Notes: generated by a model from the sequence alone, not told the origin. 50,149 bases of DNA from an uncultured Pseudomonadota bacterium (GCA_949295005.1 CASFJL010000008.1:1-50149), one strand, 5' to 3'; counted from the first letter of the stretch, positions 1-8,789 are shown. Made by a program: numbers and translations.

Positions 1-14
1 ATTCCTATTTTCAT
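1..14 (-). CDS. Start of a truncated minus-strand gene, possibly transposase
   Basis: Only the first codons (M K I G) are inside the window. The start is supported by a strong AGGAG-type ribosome binding site 7-8 bases upstream on the minus strand. Function cannot be read; the repeats upstream suggest an IstA-type transposase. Confidence 0.35.
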
Positions 15-44
15 GTGCTTCTCCTTTTCTGGAGAATATTTTAG

Positions 45-87
45 TGTAACATTTTAACTTTGGCGAATCTGTAACATTTTAACTTTG
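45..87. repeat. 18-bp direct repeat, 25-bp period
   Basis: TGTAACATTTTAACTTTG occurs at 45-62 and again at 70-87, separated by 7 bases (GCGAATC at 63-69). It is interpreted as the multiple terminal repeat of an IS21-like element, which binds transposase. Confidence 0.8.
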
Positions 88-241
88 CTATGACAAGATA
101 AAAAAAAGACTTGCCAAAAGCAAAATTATTATATAAAACGACAAACAGTTCATAAAGCCAATTTTATTAGTTGATTTAAAAGACTAAATAGTATAATAAT
201 GGCTTTGAAAGTGTAATAACTAGAATAAAGAGTATAAGAAA

Positions 242-433
242 ATGGCTACACCAAAGAAGAAAACAACCCCATCACGTCGCAATATGCGTCGTTCTCATGA
301 TGCATTGAAGGCAAATTCCTATATGGAATGCCCAAATTGCGGAGAATTGAAAAGACCGCACAGCGTATGCCCGTCTTGCGGACAATATGATGGTCGTGAA
401 GTTGTTGCAAAAAAAACAGCTTCTGAAGAATAA
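242..433 (+). CDS. rpmF: 50S ribosomal protein L32
   Basis: This 63-residue protein has the L32 N-terminus ([20 protein letters not shown]) and a zinc-ribbon made of two Cys pairs, CPNC around residue 30 and CPSC around residue 43. It is a structural protein of the large ribosomal subunit. It sits immediately upstream of plsX, the conserved rpmF-plsX-fabH order that links ribosome and fatty-acid/phospholipid synthesis in many proteobacteria. The upstream region 96-241 is AT-rich and probably carries the promoter; no clear box could be fixed there. Confidence 0.97.
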   Translation: MATPKKKTTPSRRNMRRSHDALKANSYMECPNCGELKRPHSVCPSCGQYDGREVVAKKTASEE

Positions 434-472
434 TTAAAAACACAAACAGACAATTAATTTGTCAAAGATTAT

Positions 473-1534
473 ATGGAGCAGGTTTTGTCAAGTAATCTGG
501 TCATATCAATAGACGCAATGGGGGGAGATAATTCCCCCAGAGTCGTTATAGAGGGGCTTGCACTCGCGGTAAAAAAAAATCCGGATGTAAGGTTTTTGTT
601 ATTCGGAGATGAAGAAAAAGTATCTCCGATTTTAGCAGAATTTCCAATATTAAAAGAAAAGTGTGAGCTTCGTCATTCAACAGAGATGGTACATAATGAA
701 GATAAACCATCGCAAGTGATTCGCAATAAAAATACCAGTATGTATATGGCAATAGATGCCGTTCGCAAAGGGGAGGCGCAAGCAGTTGTATCTGCAGGCA
801 ACACCGGAGCATTGATGGCAATATCCAAAATTGTATTACGCACCATTACCAAAATACATCGTCCGGCAATTGTGAGTATAATGCCGCACAGAACAGGTAA
901 GTATGTAATGCTGGATTTAGGAGCCAATACAGAGTGTGATGCCATAAATTTGGCAGAATTTGCACTAATGGGAGATATATTGGCACGTCATGCCTTAAAT
1001 ATAGAAAAACCCAGAGTTGCTTTGCTCAACATTGGAGCAGAGGAGATGAAAGGCAAAGAAGAAATTAAGCAGGCAGCCAAAATTATCAAACATTCTCACA
1101 TGAATATAGATTTTATCGGCTATATAGAGCCGCATGAAATGTCTAATGGTATTGCAGATGTTGTTGTGGCGGATGGTTTTACCGGAAACATCGCTCTAAA
1201 ATCGGTTGAAGGCACGGCCAAGTTAGTTGTTCGTTTGTTGAAAGATGCAATAAAAGGTTCGTTTTTGGCCAAGTTAGGTATTCCCTTTATGTTAGGTGTA
1301 ATGCTCAAGGTCAAAAAAACGATGGATCCGCGTTTATACAACGGGGCAATGTTAGTAGGGCTGAATGGTTTAACAGTTAAGAGTCATGGAGGCACAGATG
1401 CTTTGGGCTTTTCCGTGGCAGTTGGCAATGCAGCAAGACTTGTCAGACAAGATTTTGTAGCAACCATAAAGTCAGAAGTTGAAAAAGTTGATTTAGACGA
1501 ATTATCACAGGAAGTATTTTATGACATGTATTAG
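473..1534 (+). CDS. plsX: Phosphate acyltransferase PlsX
   Basis: PlsX converts acyl-ACP and phosphate to acyl-phosphate, the first step of phospholipid synthesis by the PlsX/PlsY route, as a peripheral membrane enzyme. The 353-residue length is normal for the family. Diagnostic motifs are IDAMGGDNSP near residue 15, SAGNTGALM near residue 107, the block LDLGAN near 148, and VADGFTGN near 233. The start ATG at 473 lies just before the family-conserved N-terminus but has only a weak ribosome binding site, so translation may depend on coupling with rpmF 39 bases upstream. Its last 14 bases overlap fabH. Confidence 0.97.
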   Translation: MEQVLSSNLVISIDAMGGDNSPRVVIEGLALAVKKNPDVRFLLFGDEEKVSPILAEFPILKEKCELRHSTEMVHNEDKPSQVIRNKNTSMYMAIDAVRKGEAQAVVSAGNTGALMAISKIVLRTITKIHRPAIVSIMPHRTGKYVMLDLGANTECDAINLAEFALMGDILARHALNIEKPRVALLNIGAEEMKGKEEIKQAAKIIKHSHMNIDFIGYIEPHEMSNGIADVVVADGFTGNIALKSVEGTAKLVVRLLKDAIKGSFLAKLGIPFMLGVMLKVKKTMDPRLYNGAMLVGLNGLTVKSHGGTDALGFSVAVGNAARLVRQDFVATIKSEVEKVDLDELSQEVFYDMY

Positions 1535-2501
1535 ATCTGAAATTATCGGCCATGGGCATTATTTGCCGGCCAAAGAATTAACCAATGATGATTTGGCAAA
1601 AATAGTTGATACCAATGATGAGTGGATTAGTACGCGTACGGGTATTAAAAGTCGTCATGTTGCAGAAAAAGATGAATACACATCTGATTTAGCTCTCAAA
1701 GCAGCAGAAATGGCTATTAAAACAGCCGGAATTAAGGCTGAAGAAATAGATGCCATTGTTTTAGCCACCGTAACACCTGATAACACCACTCCGGCAACAT
1801 CAGCAAAAATCGCCGGCAAGTTAGGAATGCGTGTTGGTGCAGCCGCCATGGATATTTCTGCGGCATGTTCAGGTTTTGTATATGCATTGACAATGGCAGA
1901 TAATATGATTCGTTTAGGTCAAATGAAGACTGTTTTGGTTGTCAGTGCAGAAACATTATCAAAAATCACAGATTGGACAGACAGAAATACCTGTGTTTTG
2001 TTTGGAGACGGAGCCGGAGCGGTAGTATTACGCGCAAAAGAAGGTAATGGTACTTCAGAAGACACTGGTATTTTGGCAACAAAAATTTATGCAGACGGCA
2101 CACAATATGAAAATTTGTTGTGCAACGGAGGTGTTTCAACCACTCAGACTTCGGGTTATATTTGGATGAATGGTAAAGAAGTTTTCAAATATGCCATCAA
2201 CAGCTTATCAGAAGCAGCAGAAGAAGTTATGAAAATGGGCCAAGTAGAAGCCAAAGATATAGATTGGTTGGTTCCGCACCAAGCAAACGTCCGTATTATT
2301 TCCGGAGTCGGACAAAAGTTAGGTCTGCCTGAAGAGAAAGTTATTGTAACCATAGATCACCAAGCTAATACATCAGCAGCCACAATTCCGTTAGCTTTAT
2401 CTGAAAAAATGACAGACGGCACAATTAAAAAAGGTGACTTGGTAGTCTTAAATGCTATGGGTGCCGGATTTACATGGGGTGGAGCTTTGGTTCGCATATA
2501 A
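1521..2501 (+). CDS. fabH: 3-oxoacyl-ACP synthase III
   Basis: FabH condenses acetyl-CoA with malonyl-ACP to start type II fatty-acid synthesis in the cytoplasm. The catalytic triad is visible: Cys116 in SAACSGF, His253 in VPHQAN, and Asn283 in HQANTSAA. The glycine-rich C-terminus (NAMGAGFTWGGALVRI) is also typical, and 326 residues is standard. The ATG at 1521 overlaps plsX by 14 bases and is preceded by AGGAAG inside plsX, so the two are translationally coupled. Confidence 0.97.
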   Translation: MTCIRSEIIGHGHYLPAKELTNDDLAKIVDTNDEWISTRTGIKSRHVAEKDEYTSDLALKAAEMAIKTAGIKAEEIDAIVLATVTPDNTTPATSAKIAGKLGMRVGAAAMDISAACSGFVYALTMADNMIRLGQMKTVLVVSAETLSKITDWTDRNTCVLFGDGAGAVVLRAKEGNGTSEDTGILATKIYADGTQYENLLCNGGVSTTQTSGYIWMNGKEVFKYAINSLSEAAEEVMKMGQVEAKDIDWLVPHQANVRIISGVGQKLGLPEEKVIVTIDHQANTSAATIPLALSEKMTDGTIKKGDLVVLNAMGAGFTWGGALVRI

Positions 2502-2591
2502 ATATGGATAACTATTGACTAAAGTCTTGCCAGTAAAAAAAATATAAGATATTTGTATGCAGCAATAGAATTAATAAAAGGATATATAAAG

Positions 2592-2876
2592 ATGAAGACA
2601 ATTACACGTGCAGATGTAGCAGAAACAATATATGAAGAAATCGGATTATCAAGAAAAGATTCTAATGATATTTTAGATATGATTTTGGATGAAATCGTAA
2701 ATGAATTAAGCAGCGGCAATGATGTAAAATTATCTTCTTTCGGTACATTTTCTTTAAGAGACAAAAAAGCGCGTGCCGGACGCAATCCCAAAACAGGTGT
2801 AGAAGCAGAAATTTGCTCTCGTCGTGTGATTTCATTCAAACCATCTCAAACCATGAGAAAAATCATCAACGCTTAA
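2592..2876 (+). CDS. ihfA: Integration host factor subunit alpha
   Basis: This 94-residue member of the HU/IHF DNA-bending family carries the core signature GTFSLRDKKARAGRNPKTG at about residues 46-64, including the RNPKTG beta-arm that intercalates DNA. The longer reading frame opens at 2553, but the family N-terminus (MKTITRADVAE) begins at 2592, which has AAAAGGA upstream, so that start is preferred. The position between fabH and a MerR gene is the usual ihfA context in alphaproteobacteria, which favours IHF-alpha over HU. Confidence 0.9.
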   Translation: MKTITRADVAETIYEEIGLSRKDSNDILDMILDEIVNELSSGNDVKLSSFGTFSLRDKKARAGRNPKTGVEAEICSRRVISFKPSQTMRKIINA

Positions 2877-2897
2877 TAAAATTTTAGGGGGAACCCC

Positions 2898-3314
2898 ATG
2901 GCCGTAAACAAAAGCAAAGCAGCATTCAGAACCATTGCCGAAGTTGCAGAAGAGTTAGGTGTGGCAACGCATGTGCTTCGCTTTTGGGAAACCAAGTTTC
3001 CGCAAATAAAACCAATGAAAAGAAACGGTGGTAGAAGATACTATCGTCCAGATGATGTTGAAATTGTTAAGATAATAAAAAATTTTTTATATGACAAAAG
3101 ATACACAATAGAAGGTGTTCAAAAGGTTTTTAAGGAAAAGGGGCTTAAAAATTTATTAGGAGAAGAAATTCAAAAAGATTTTTTTGAAGAAGTTGTACCA
3201 GATTTGAAATTAGATCTTCAAAATAGAGAATTTATCATGAATTTGATTGAAGAACTAAAAGCCAGCAAAGAAGAATTACAACAAGCACTAAATAAAGTAG
3301 AGAAAGCTTCTTAA
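2898..3314 (+). CDS. MerR-family transcriptional regulator
   Basis: The 138-residue protein has an N-terminal MerR winged helix: [17 protein letters not shown] at about 14-30 and [15 protein letters not shown] at about 42-56, with a wing continuing to residue 75. The rest is a Lys/Glu-rich dimerisation helix without Cys or an obvious ligand domain. It follows ihfA by 21 bases and has an AGGGGGA ribosome binding site. MerR proteins of this short type beside ihfA are common in alphaproteobacteria; the regulon is not known. A terminator overlaps its stop codon. Confidence 0.9.
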   Translation: MAVNKSKAAFRTIAEVAEELGVATHVLRFWETKFPQIKPMKRNGGRRYYRPDDVEIVKIIKNFLYDKRYTIEGVQKVFKEKGLKNLLGEEIQKDFFEEVVPDLKLDLQNREFIMNLIEELKASKEELQQALNKVEKAS

Positions 3315-3328
3315 AAGGAGCTTTTTTT
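3304..3328 (+). terminator. Rho-independent terminator after merR
   Basis: Stem AAGCTTC (3304-3310) pairs with GGAGCTT (3317-3323), including one G-T pair, and is followed by a T run. The 5' arm lies in the last codons of the MerR gene. It closes the rpmF-plsX-fabH-ihfA-merR unit. Confidence 0.75.
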
Positions 3329-3347
3329 ATGCAAAAAAGGAGAGAAT

Positions 3348-3794
3348 ATGACAGATAAAGAATTTTTGCAAGTAGCTATTGATGAGAGCAAATTATCAAT
3401 TGAGAGCGGAAGTTCACCTTTTGGAGCAGTGATTGTTAAAGAGGGAAAAATTATTGCCAAAGCGCATAATACAGTAGTGATAGATAACGACCCCACCGCT
3501 CATGCAGAAGTCAACTGCATCAGAAAAGCTTGCAAAGAATTAGGTACTTTTGATTTGAATGGATGCGTGCTCTATACATCATGTGAGCCTTGCCCAATGT
3601 GTTTAAACTCTGCCAAATGGGCAAATATAACAGAAGTTTATTATGCTGCAACCAGAGATGATGCTGATTCCATTGGTTTTAGGGACAGAGTTTTTTATGA
3701 TGAAGATATCATAAACCTACATCACATAGACCTAAAAACCGCGCGAGCCGTGATGAATGATTGGTACGCTGATATTAATAAAAAAATATATTAA
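3348..3794 (+). CDS. Nucleoside/guanine deaminase-like zinc enzyme
   Basis: This 148-residue cytidine/deoxycytidylate deaminase-fold enzyme shows both zinc and catalytic motifs: His52-Ala-Glu54 and Pro81-Cys82-Pro-Met-Cys85. The stretch around SPFGAVIVK and the spacing resemble GuaD-type guanine deaminases more than the tRNA-adenosine deaminase TadA, because the HAE is followed by NCIRKAC and the C-terminus has the GFRD/FYDEDI element. The likely reaction is hydrolytic deamination of guanine to xanthine in purine salvage. TadA or a broader nucleoside deaminase cannot be excluded from sequence alone. It has its own ribosome binding site (GGAGAG) and terminator. Confidence 0.85.
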   Translation: MTDKEFLQVAIDESKLSIESGSSPFGAVIVKEGKIIAKAHNTVVIDNDPTAHAEVNCIRKACKELGTFDLNGCVLYTSCEPCPMCLNSAKWANITEVYYAATRDDADSIGFRDRVFYDEDIINLHHIDLKTARAVMNDWYADINKKIY

Positions 3795-3801
3795 AAAAAC
3801 A

Positions 3802-3830
3802 AAAGCTCTGATGAAAAATCAGAGCTTTTT
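3802..3830 (+). terminator. Rho-independent terminator
   Basis: AAAGCTCTGAT (3802-3812) pairs perfectly with ATCAGAGCTTT (3818-3828) around a GAAAA loop and is flanked by A and T runs. It can serve the deaminase gene and the converging minus-strand gene. Confidence 0.9.
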
Positions 3831-3843
3831 TGTTGGAAGAATG

Positions 3844-4611
3844 TTACAAAGAATGTCTGGTAACAGGCATAGCTGCTCTTTCAATTCTTTTACGAATGGC
3901 ATTTCTTTGTAAACGTCTGCTGATAAAGTTTTTCTTTGTGACAGCTTGTGTTTTTTCAAAGAAGTCATCCCAATTGATTTTGTCCTTATGCTGACTTAAA
4001 TAGAAAATATGCTTTTCCCACTGTCCTGGTCTGGCATAATATGGATAAATTTCTTCAAAAGAGGCATAATCTTCAACTAATTTTTCTGCATGCCGGTAAA
4101 GTTGAGCCGCTTTATCCTTAAATTCACCTAAAGAATAGTCTTCAACATTTCCTCTAATATCGGTTCTTTCCATCAATCCAAAAAGGATTTTCAAGGCATG
4201 ATTACGAGTCATATCAAATTTTAGGCTTTCTTCCAATCCTATCAGAATGAAGTTAAAACAGCCTTCTGTCATAACATGTTTTTCATCCCAATAAGAAGAA
4301 TATTCCCAATATTTTTTAGGCAAAGGTTCCGGCCAAGGTGTGGCATCATGCAAAACAGCACCGCAAGAAAGGCGTTGTAATCCGATTTCAAATAAAATTG
4401 GCGCCAAAGTTTGATCCTTGCACAAAATATCGTAGGCATTTATTGCCAAAAAGTTCATGAACATATCATGAATTTTGTATCGGCATTGGATTTTGTTGTG
4501 AGGTCCTGCCATTTTTGGGAGAACAACAGTGTCAACAATTTCTTGCCAAGATTTTGAAGAAAGATTTTTTGCGCCTGTTACATTCTCAATGTAAGCAATA
4601 ATTTTTTCCAT
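3844..4611 (-). CDS. Conserved hypothetical protein, mostly helical
   Basis: I do not recognise this 255-residue protein. It is soluble, with no signal peptide or membrane segment, rich in aromatic residues (WPEPLPKKYWEYSSYWDEK at about 92-110) and with a basic C-terminus (SRRLQRNAIRKRIERAA). The reading frame is long, uses normal codons for the region and ends 11 bases beyond a terminator, so it is very probably real. The gene stands alone on the minus strand, separated by 60 bases from the glycosylase gene. Ribosome binding before the ATG is weak. Confidence 0.8.
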   Translation of the reverse strand: MEKIIAYIENVTGAKNLSSKSWQEIVDTVVLPKMAGPHNKIQCRYKIHDMFMNFLAINAYDILCKDQTLAPILFEIGLQRLSCGAVLHDATPWPEPLPKKYWEYSSYWDEKHVMTEGCFNFILIGLEESLKFDMTRNHALKILFGLMERTDIRGNVEDYSLGEFKDKAAQLYRHAEKLVEDYASFEEIYPYYARPGQWEKHIFYLSQHKDKINWDDFFEKTQAVTKKNFISRRLQRNAIRKRIERAAMPVTRHSL

Positions 4612-4671
4612 AACTTAAAATAATAAAGTGAAACATAAATATATTTAACTCAAAAAATTTATACTTCTTTT

Positions 4672-5175
4672 TTATATATTTTCAAGATTTTTTTTAAGAA
4701 GGGCATCTTGCCAAAGGGAGAATTTTTTATCAACAGAGAGAGTGGCATTGGCAGGGCTTGTGGAGGGGAGAATAAAATACGGATATTTTTCTAAAAGATT
4801 TGGATGAAATTTTTTGAAGATTTGAAAAGATTTTTTCCCGTTAAAAATCAAGTGAGAAATGTGAGGATGCGTTTTGAGTAAAGTTTCAAAATCATTCGGA
4901 ATCATATTTTTGATATTGCTGTCCAAACTTCCCTGACGCTCACAAAATTTGAGATTATCCCAAAGCGCAAGATGGTTCTTGAGAATGCAAGCCTTCTTCT
5001 CGGCAAAATCAGAAAAATCTGAGCCATTGTTAAAAAGAGTGGCAATAATTTTCCAGAACGCATTACGCGGATGAGCATAATACTCTTTCCTATCCAAAGA
5101 TTTCACGCTCGGCATTGTTCCGATAATCAAAATTTGCGCGTTATCATCAATGAGCGGCGGAAAGCATTGTAGCAT
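4672..5175 (-). CDS. DNA-deoxyinosine (hypoxanthine) glycosylase, UDG superfamily
   Basis: The 167-residue protein has the uracil-DNA-glycosylase fold motifs: GTMPS at 19-23 (water-activating loop), YYAHPRNAFW at 32-41, and the late STSPAN loop at 138-143 that replaces the usual HPS-type motif. This combination is characteristic of the family described as hypoxanthine-DNA glycosylases, which excise deaminated adenine. Its start lies 5 bases after the stop of the flavoprotein gene upstream on the same strand, so the two are co-transcribed. Mismatch-type UDG (Mug) is the alternative, but the YYAHPRNAFW block favours the hypoxanthine group. Confidence 0.87.
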   Translation of the reverse strand: MLQCFPPLIDDNAQILIIGTMPSVKSLDRKEYYAHPRNAFWKIIATLFNNGSDFSDFAEKKACILKNHLALWDNLKFCERQGSLDSNIKNMIPNDFETLLKTHPHISHLIFNGKKSFQIFKKFHPNLLEKYPYFILPSTSPANATLSVDKKFSLWQDALLKKNLENI

Positions 5176-5180
5176 AAAAT

Positions 5181-6782
5181 TTAGTCCTTTTGAGTTTTAT
5201 ATTGTGAAAAACCGCCAGCATAACTAAACACATTGTCAAAACCGTTTTGGCGCAAAATGCAAGAAGCCAGATAACTGTTATAACCAATCATGCAATGCAA
5301 AAGAATAGGTTTATCGTGCGGCAGTTCTCCGAGGTGAGTCCTCAGTTGAGCAAGAGGAATGTTTACTGCATTAGGCAAATGTCCGGCTTGGTGCATGGCC
5401 GGAGAGCGCACGTCGATAATGAACATATCCTGAAAATCAGTACCAAAATAAGGTTTAAGACGATTTTCTTCCACATTTTGAATGGCCATACCAATGAGGT
5501 TAATCGGGTCTTTGGCGGAAGAATAGGGCGGGGCATAGCAAAGCTCGGCATCACGCAAATCTTTGTAAGTGCCACCGAGGCGCATAATGGTTGCGATAAT
5601 ATCGATTCTCTTATCCACGCCTTCCGTGCCGATAGCTTGAGCGCCGAGAATTTTCCCTTCAGCATTATAAAGAACTTTCAAAGCCAAAGGTGTAGAATTT
5701 GGATAATATCCGGCATGAGATTTTCCCCAAATCAACATCTTTTTGTAGGCAATATTTTTCTTTTTGAGCTGTCTTTCATTATTACCGGTAAAAGCAGCAG
5801 TGAGATTAAATACTTTGACTACACCAGAACCCTGCGTTCCGGTATAAGGATAAGCAGAACCGCAAATATGGTCGGCGATAAGGCGACCTTGGCGGTTAGC
5901 CGGACCTGCAAGAGCAATTGTTGTTTCTGAGCCGTCAATAAAGTCTTTGACTGCAACATTATCACCACAAGCATAAATATCGGCAAAATTGGTCTGCATA
6001 AACTCATTGATACGAATAGCATCCGTGGCAAGAGTTTCAATACCGGCATCGGCGGCAATTTTAGTTTCCGGACGAACGCCGAGCGCCAAAATGAGCATAT
6101 CAGAGGCAATTTCTTCATTGGAAGAAAGGATAAGCTTATTGCTTTTAATTTCTTGAACACTCTGATTGAGATAAAGATTGATACCTTTGTCTTTGAGTTC
6201 TTTGTGAATCATGCCGACCATATCTTCATCAAGCGGTGCAAGAACTTGCGGCGCTAACTCAATCAAGTTGACTTTTAATCCGGCTTCAATGAGATTCTCA
6301 GCCATTTCCACGCCGATAAAACCACCGCCGATAACGCTTGCGGTTTTAGGCTGATGTTCGCTGATATATTTTTTAACCGCGTCGGCATCAAAAAGATGAC
6401 GAATGGTAAAATGCGGCATATTCTCTAAGCTATTGAGCGGCGGAACAAAAGGTTTGCCACCGGTAGCCAGCACCAATTTATCATAAGCAATTTCTTCGCC
6501 GTTGAGCGTTGTAACCGTTTTAGCTTGAGGATTGATTTTGGTAACTTCACTGTTGAGTTTCACGCGGATGTTAAAAACATTTTCAAAATGTTCGGGAGAA
6601 GAAACCATCAAGTCGTCACGGTCAGCAATCACATTTCCGCAATAGTAGGGAAGGCCGCAGTTAGCGATAGAAATTTCGTTTGTTTTTTCTAAAATGATAA
6701 TTTCGGCTTGTTCGTTCAAACGTCTTAAACGAGCAGCACAACTAGCGCCGCCGGCACCACCGCCGATAATAACAACTTTCAT
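5181..6782 (-). CDS. CoA-disulfide reductase/NADH oxidase with C-terminal rhodanese domain
   Basis: This 533-residue flavoprotein has an FAD site at the N-terminus (IIGGGAGGASCAARLR), an active cysteine Cys42 in ANCGLPYYCGN as in CoADR and Nox enzymes, an NAD(P)H site near residue 150 (SVIGGGFIGVEMAE), the second FAD motif DIYACGDN, and a C-terminal rhodanese domain with the sulfur-carrying Cys497 (LHCMIGYNS). The architecture matches CoADR-rhodanese fusions that reduce CoA disulfide or CoA persulfide/polysulfide. The ATG has a strong AAGGAGAAG site. The glycosylase gene follows in the same transcript. The exact disulfide or polysulfide substrate is not determinable. Confidence 0.92.
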   Translation of the reverse strand: MKVVIIGGGAGGASCAARLRRLNEQAEIIILEKTNEISIANCGLPYYCGNVIADRDDLMVSSPEHFENVFNIRVKLNSEVTKINPQAKTVTTLNGEEIAYDKLVLATGGKPFVPPLNSLENMPHFTIRHLFDADAVKKYISEHQPKTASVIGGGFIGVEMAENLIEAGLKVNLIELAPQVLAPLDEDMVGMIHKELKDKGINLYLNQSVQEIKSNKLILSSNEEIASDMLILALGVRPETKIAADAGIETLATDAIRINEFMQTNFADIYACGDNVAVKDFIDGSETTIALAGPANRQGRLIADHICGSAYPYTGTQGSGVVKVFNLTAAFTGNNERQLKKKNIAYKKMLIWGKSHAGYYPNSTPLALKVLYNAEGKILGAQAIGTEGVDKRIDIIATIMRLGGTYKDLRDAELCYAPPYSSAKDPINLIGMAIQNVEENRLKPYFGTDFQDMFIIDVRSPAMHQAGHLPNAVNIPLAQLRTHLGELPHDKPILLHCMIGYNSYLASCILRQNGFDNVFSYAGGFSQYKTQKD

Positions 6783-6874
6783 CTTCTTCTCCTTGTTTAA
6801 AGTTCATTTATAGATAGCGTAAACAAAAAAAGAAGATTGTCAATACAACTCAAAGTCTATGCAACGGATATTTG

Positions 6875-8167
6875 TTATCTGGATTGATGAAGATTCTGAG
6901 CATATTTGAGCGTGCTGATATCAATAGATTTTTGCTGCGGTTTAAGAGGCGCGAGTTTGTTTTGTTGAGCCCTTAACATTGCTTTATCTCTGACAATTTG
7001 CAAATAAGCTAAATTTGAGATAGATTTGAGTTCAGAATCATTAATGCTAAGCTGAGCATTTTGAAAAGCTTGAGAGGAAATATCTCGAATAGTTTCTACG
7101 GAAAGATTATCCATTTTAAGACGCGATTGAAGAGTTTGCATTTCTGCTGCAGAAAGAGAAAAATCTTTGACTGAATTAGCCATCAAAGAAACAAGTTTGT
7201 CTTGCATAAGTTTTTCTTTTTGTATGGTAATTTGTGCAGAAATTCCTTTTGGTGTAAAATCAGCAATATAAGCGTGAGGTTCTTCTTTTTGCAAGCCCTT
7301 GCACATTTTAAGCTTAAAAAATTCTTTTGCAATTTTAGCTTCTTCAGGATTTCTGCTTGGATAAGTCACTTCAAAAGAAGATACTTTATAATCATCAATA
7401 TCCATTTGCGAAGAAAGACTTTGGTGAGCCTGTTTATCTGTCAGATTTTCAAAAGGATTATATTTTTGTGCTTGTGAAATTTGAGTGAGTGTGGATTTTT
7501 GTACTAATTGTAAAAATTCTTCTTTGGGCATATTTCCCGAAGCTATAAAAGTCATATTATCCGCACCGCAAATATGCTTGGCATAAGCTCTAATATCTTC
7601 GGTTTTCAAATCCTTGGTATAATTAATTTGGTCATTAAACCATTCTTTGATAGTGGTGTTTTTATGTTGCTCCACATATTCGGGTTTGAGTAAGGTTAAA
7701 TTTTTATCAGGTATAGTATATAAATCTTCTTTACTTCCGAGATAAGCCGATAAAAAAGCCGGATTTCCGTTTTGCCTTGCATTGCACCATTCTTCAAAAA
7801 TAACTTCTCTTTCGCCTTCCAAATTGGGCATATGCCAATTTGAAAAGATATCGCCGTAGCAATTTAATGTTTCTTCAAGTTTTGAAGATTGTCCTAAGCT
7901 TTTTCCAAAGCGAATATTATCATAAGAGGTAATACAATCTTGCGGGCGAACATTGTCTTGTTGGTATTGCGCTGCTTTTTGTTCATCGGCAAGTCGGATA
8001 CTGTGTTCAATAATGTGGTTTGTAGCAAAAATAACCTCTTTATTCTCTTCTTTAGCCTTGCTTCCAACAAATAATTCCAAAGAGAAACCTTCTGCTTGCG
8101 GATTTTCTTCGTAAAAGACCTTTAGTCCGTTTGGTAAAATTAAATCTGGAGTCTTTTCTTCTGCCAT
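6875..8167 (-). CDS. M16-family (insulinase-type) zinc peptidase, single-module
   Basis: The inverted zinc motif HxxEH is present as His51-Ile-Ile-Glu54-His55, and a candidate third ligand is in the FEEW segment (Glu125/126), about 71 residues later, as in M16 peptidases. The 430-residue length fits the short, PqqF/MPP-type M16 module rather than the 900-residue pitrilysins. There is no signal peptide, so it should be cytoplasmic. No partner M16 subunit is adjacent, although many short M16 enzymes act as pairs. The ribosome binding site is GGGAGAT. It lies 52 bases downstream of the MerR gene on the same strand and may be co-transcribed with it. Confidence 0.75.
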   Translation of the reverse strand: MAEEKTPDLILPNGLKVFYEENPQAEGFSLELFVGSKAKEENKEVIFATNHIIEHSIRLADEQKAAQYQQDNVRPQDCITSYDNIRFGKSLGQSSKLEETLNCYGDIFSNWHMPNLEGEREVIFEEWCNARQNGNPAFLSAYLGSKEDLYTIPDKNLTLLKPEYVEQHKNTTIKEWFNDQINYTKDLKTEDIRAYAKHICGADNMTFIASGNMPKEEFLQLVQKSTLTQISQAQKYNPFENLTDKQAHQSLSSQMDIDDYKVSSFEVTYPSRNPEEAKIAKEFFKLKMCKGLQKEEPHAYIADFTPKGISAQITIQKEKLMQDKLVSLMANSVKDFSLSAAEMQTLQSRLKMDNLSVETIRDISSQAFQNAQLSINDSELKSISNLAYLQIVRDKAMLRAQQNKLAPLKPQQKSIDISTLKYAQNLHQSR

Positions 8168-8219
8168 AGCTTATCTCCCATTGATTTTAACATATCATAA
8201 AATCAGTGGTGAGTAAAGT

Positions 8220-8648
8220 TTAGTCTTCAAAAAGTTTCTTTTTTTCTTCGAGAAGTTTGGGATTGCGCTCAAAAACATTAAGGTCGCCGTGTTGGGCAGC
8301 ATCTTCATAATATTTGATTTTGAAGTTGATTTTTTCCAAATGTTTTTCCCATTTGGCTTTTTGCTCTTCCACACGTTTTTTTTGTTCAATAAACATATTA
8401 AGACGCTGCGGAATGGTTGCATCACCTTCCATGCACCAGTCAATATATTGCTTGATTTGTTTTAAGGGGAGCCCCGTACCTTTAAGGCATTCAATAATCT
8501 TCAACCATTCAATGTCAGATTCGGTAAAGGCGCGCAAGCCGGAAGAAGTTTTTTTCACAAAAGGAAGCAAACCTTCTTTATCATAAAAACGTAAGGTATG
8601 TGCGGTCAAACCAACCATTTTGGCAGCTTCGCCTATTGAGTAACTCAT
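8220..8648 (-). CDS. MerR-family regulator of the adjacent redox operon
   Basis: The 142-residue protein begins MSYSIGEAAKMVGLTAHTLRFYDKE-like, the typical MerR helix-turn-helix, followed by the wing (SGLRAFTESDIEWL) and a coiled-coil dimerisation helix. The frame is open to 8705, but 8648 has a strong AAGGAGAT site and the family start. The lone Cys residues (CLKG, WCMEGD) are the only visible sensor candidates. It is divergent from the alcohol dehydrogenase operon, and a MerR-type palindrome lies between them. By position and fold it resembles AdhR/NmlR-type regulators that sense aldehydes or other electrophiles; the ligand is an inference. Confidence 0.9.
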   Translation of the reverse strand: MSYSIGEAAKMVGLTAHTLRFYDKEGLLPFVKKTSSGLRAFTESDIEWLKIIECLKGTGLPLKQIKQYIDWCMEGDATIPQRLNMFIEQKKRVEEQKAKWEKHLEKINFKIKYYEDAAQHGDLNVFERNPKLLEEKKKLFED

Positions 8649-8710
8649 TTTTAATCTCCTTAAAGTTATCCTCAAGATAGAAAAAAATAAAATGAATGTC
8701 AACAAAATGC

Positions 8711-8741
8711 TTGACTTAGAGTTAACTCTAAAGATTAAGCT
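8711..8741 (+). promoter_or_regulatory. MerR-type promoter and operator
   Basis: A -35 box TTGACT (8711-8716) and a -10 box TAAGCT (8736-8741) are separated by 19 bases, the abnormal spacing that MerR activators correct by DNA distortion. The spacer region contains a perfect palindrome, TTAGAGTTAACTCTAA (8716-8731), overlapping the end of the -35. The site faces the alcohol dehydrogenase gene starting at 8790. Confidence 0.85.
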
Positions 8742-8789
8742 CTATGACAGAAAGATTCGTTAACCTCAACTAAAAAAGGAGAAAACAAA

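Larger units (their letters stand above)
1..95 (-). mobile_element. Left end of an IS21-like insertion sequence (partial)
   Basis: Read on the minus strand, this stretch begins TGTCATAGC and then carries two copies of an 18-base direct repeat (plus-strand positions 45-62 and 70-87), followed by a ribosome binding site (AAAGGAGAAG) and an ATG at position 14 running out of the window. A TGT terminus with internal repeated terminal boxes followed closely by a transposase start is the known architecture of IS21-family ends. No transposase sequence is visible, so the family assignment is an inference. An alternative is a regulatory direct repeat upstream of an unrelated minus-strand gene. Confidence 0.42.

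Noticed and set aside
5247..5930. Long plus-strand open frame (227 codons) opposite the flavoprotein gene
   Set aside because: It is entirely antisense to a well-supported gene, has no ribosome binding site and no recognisable protein features.
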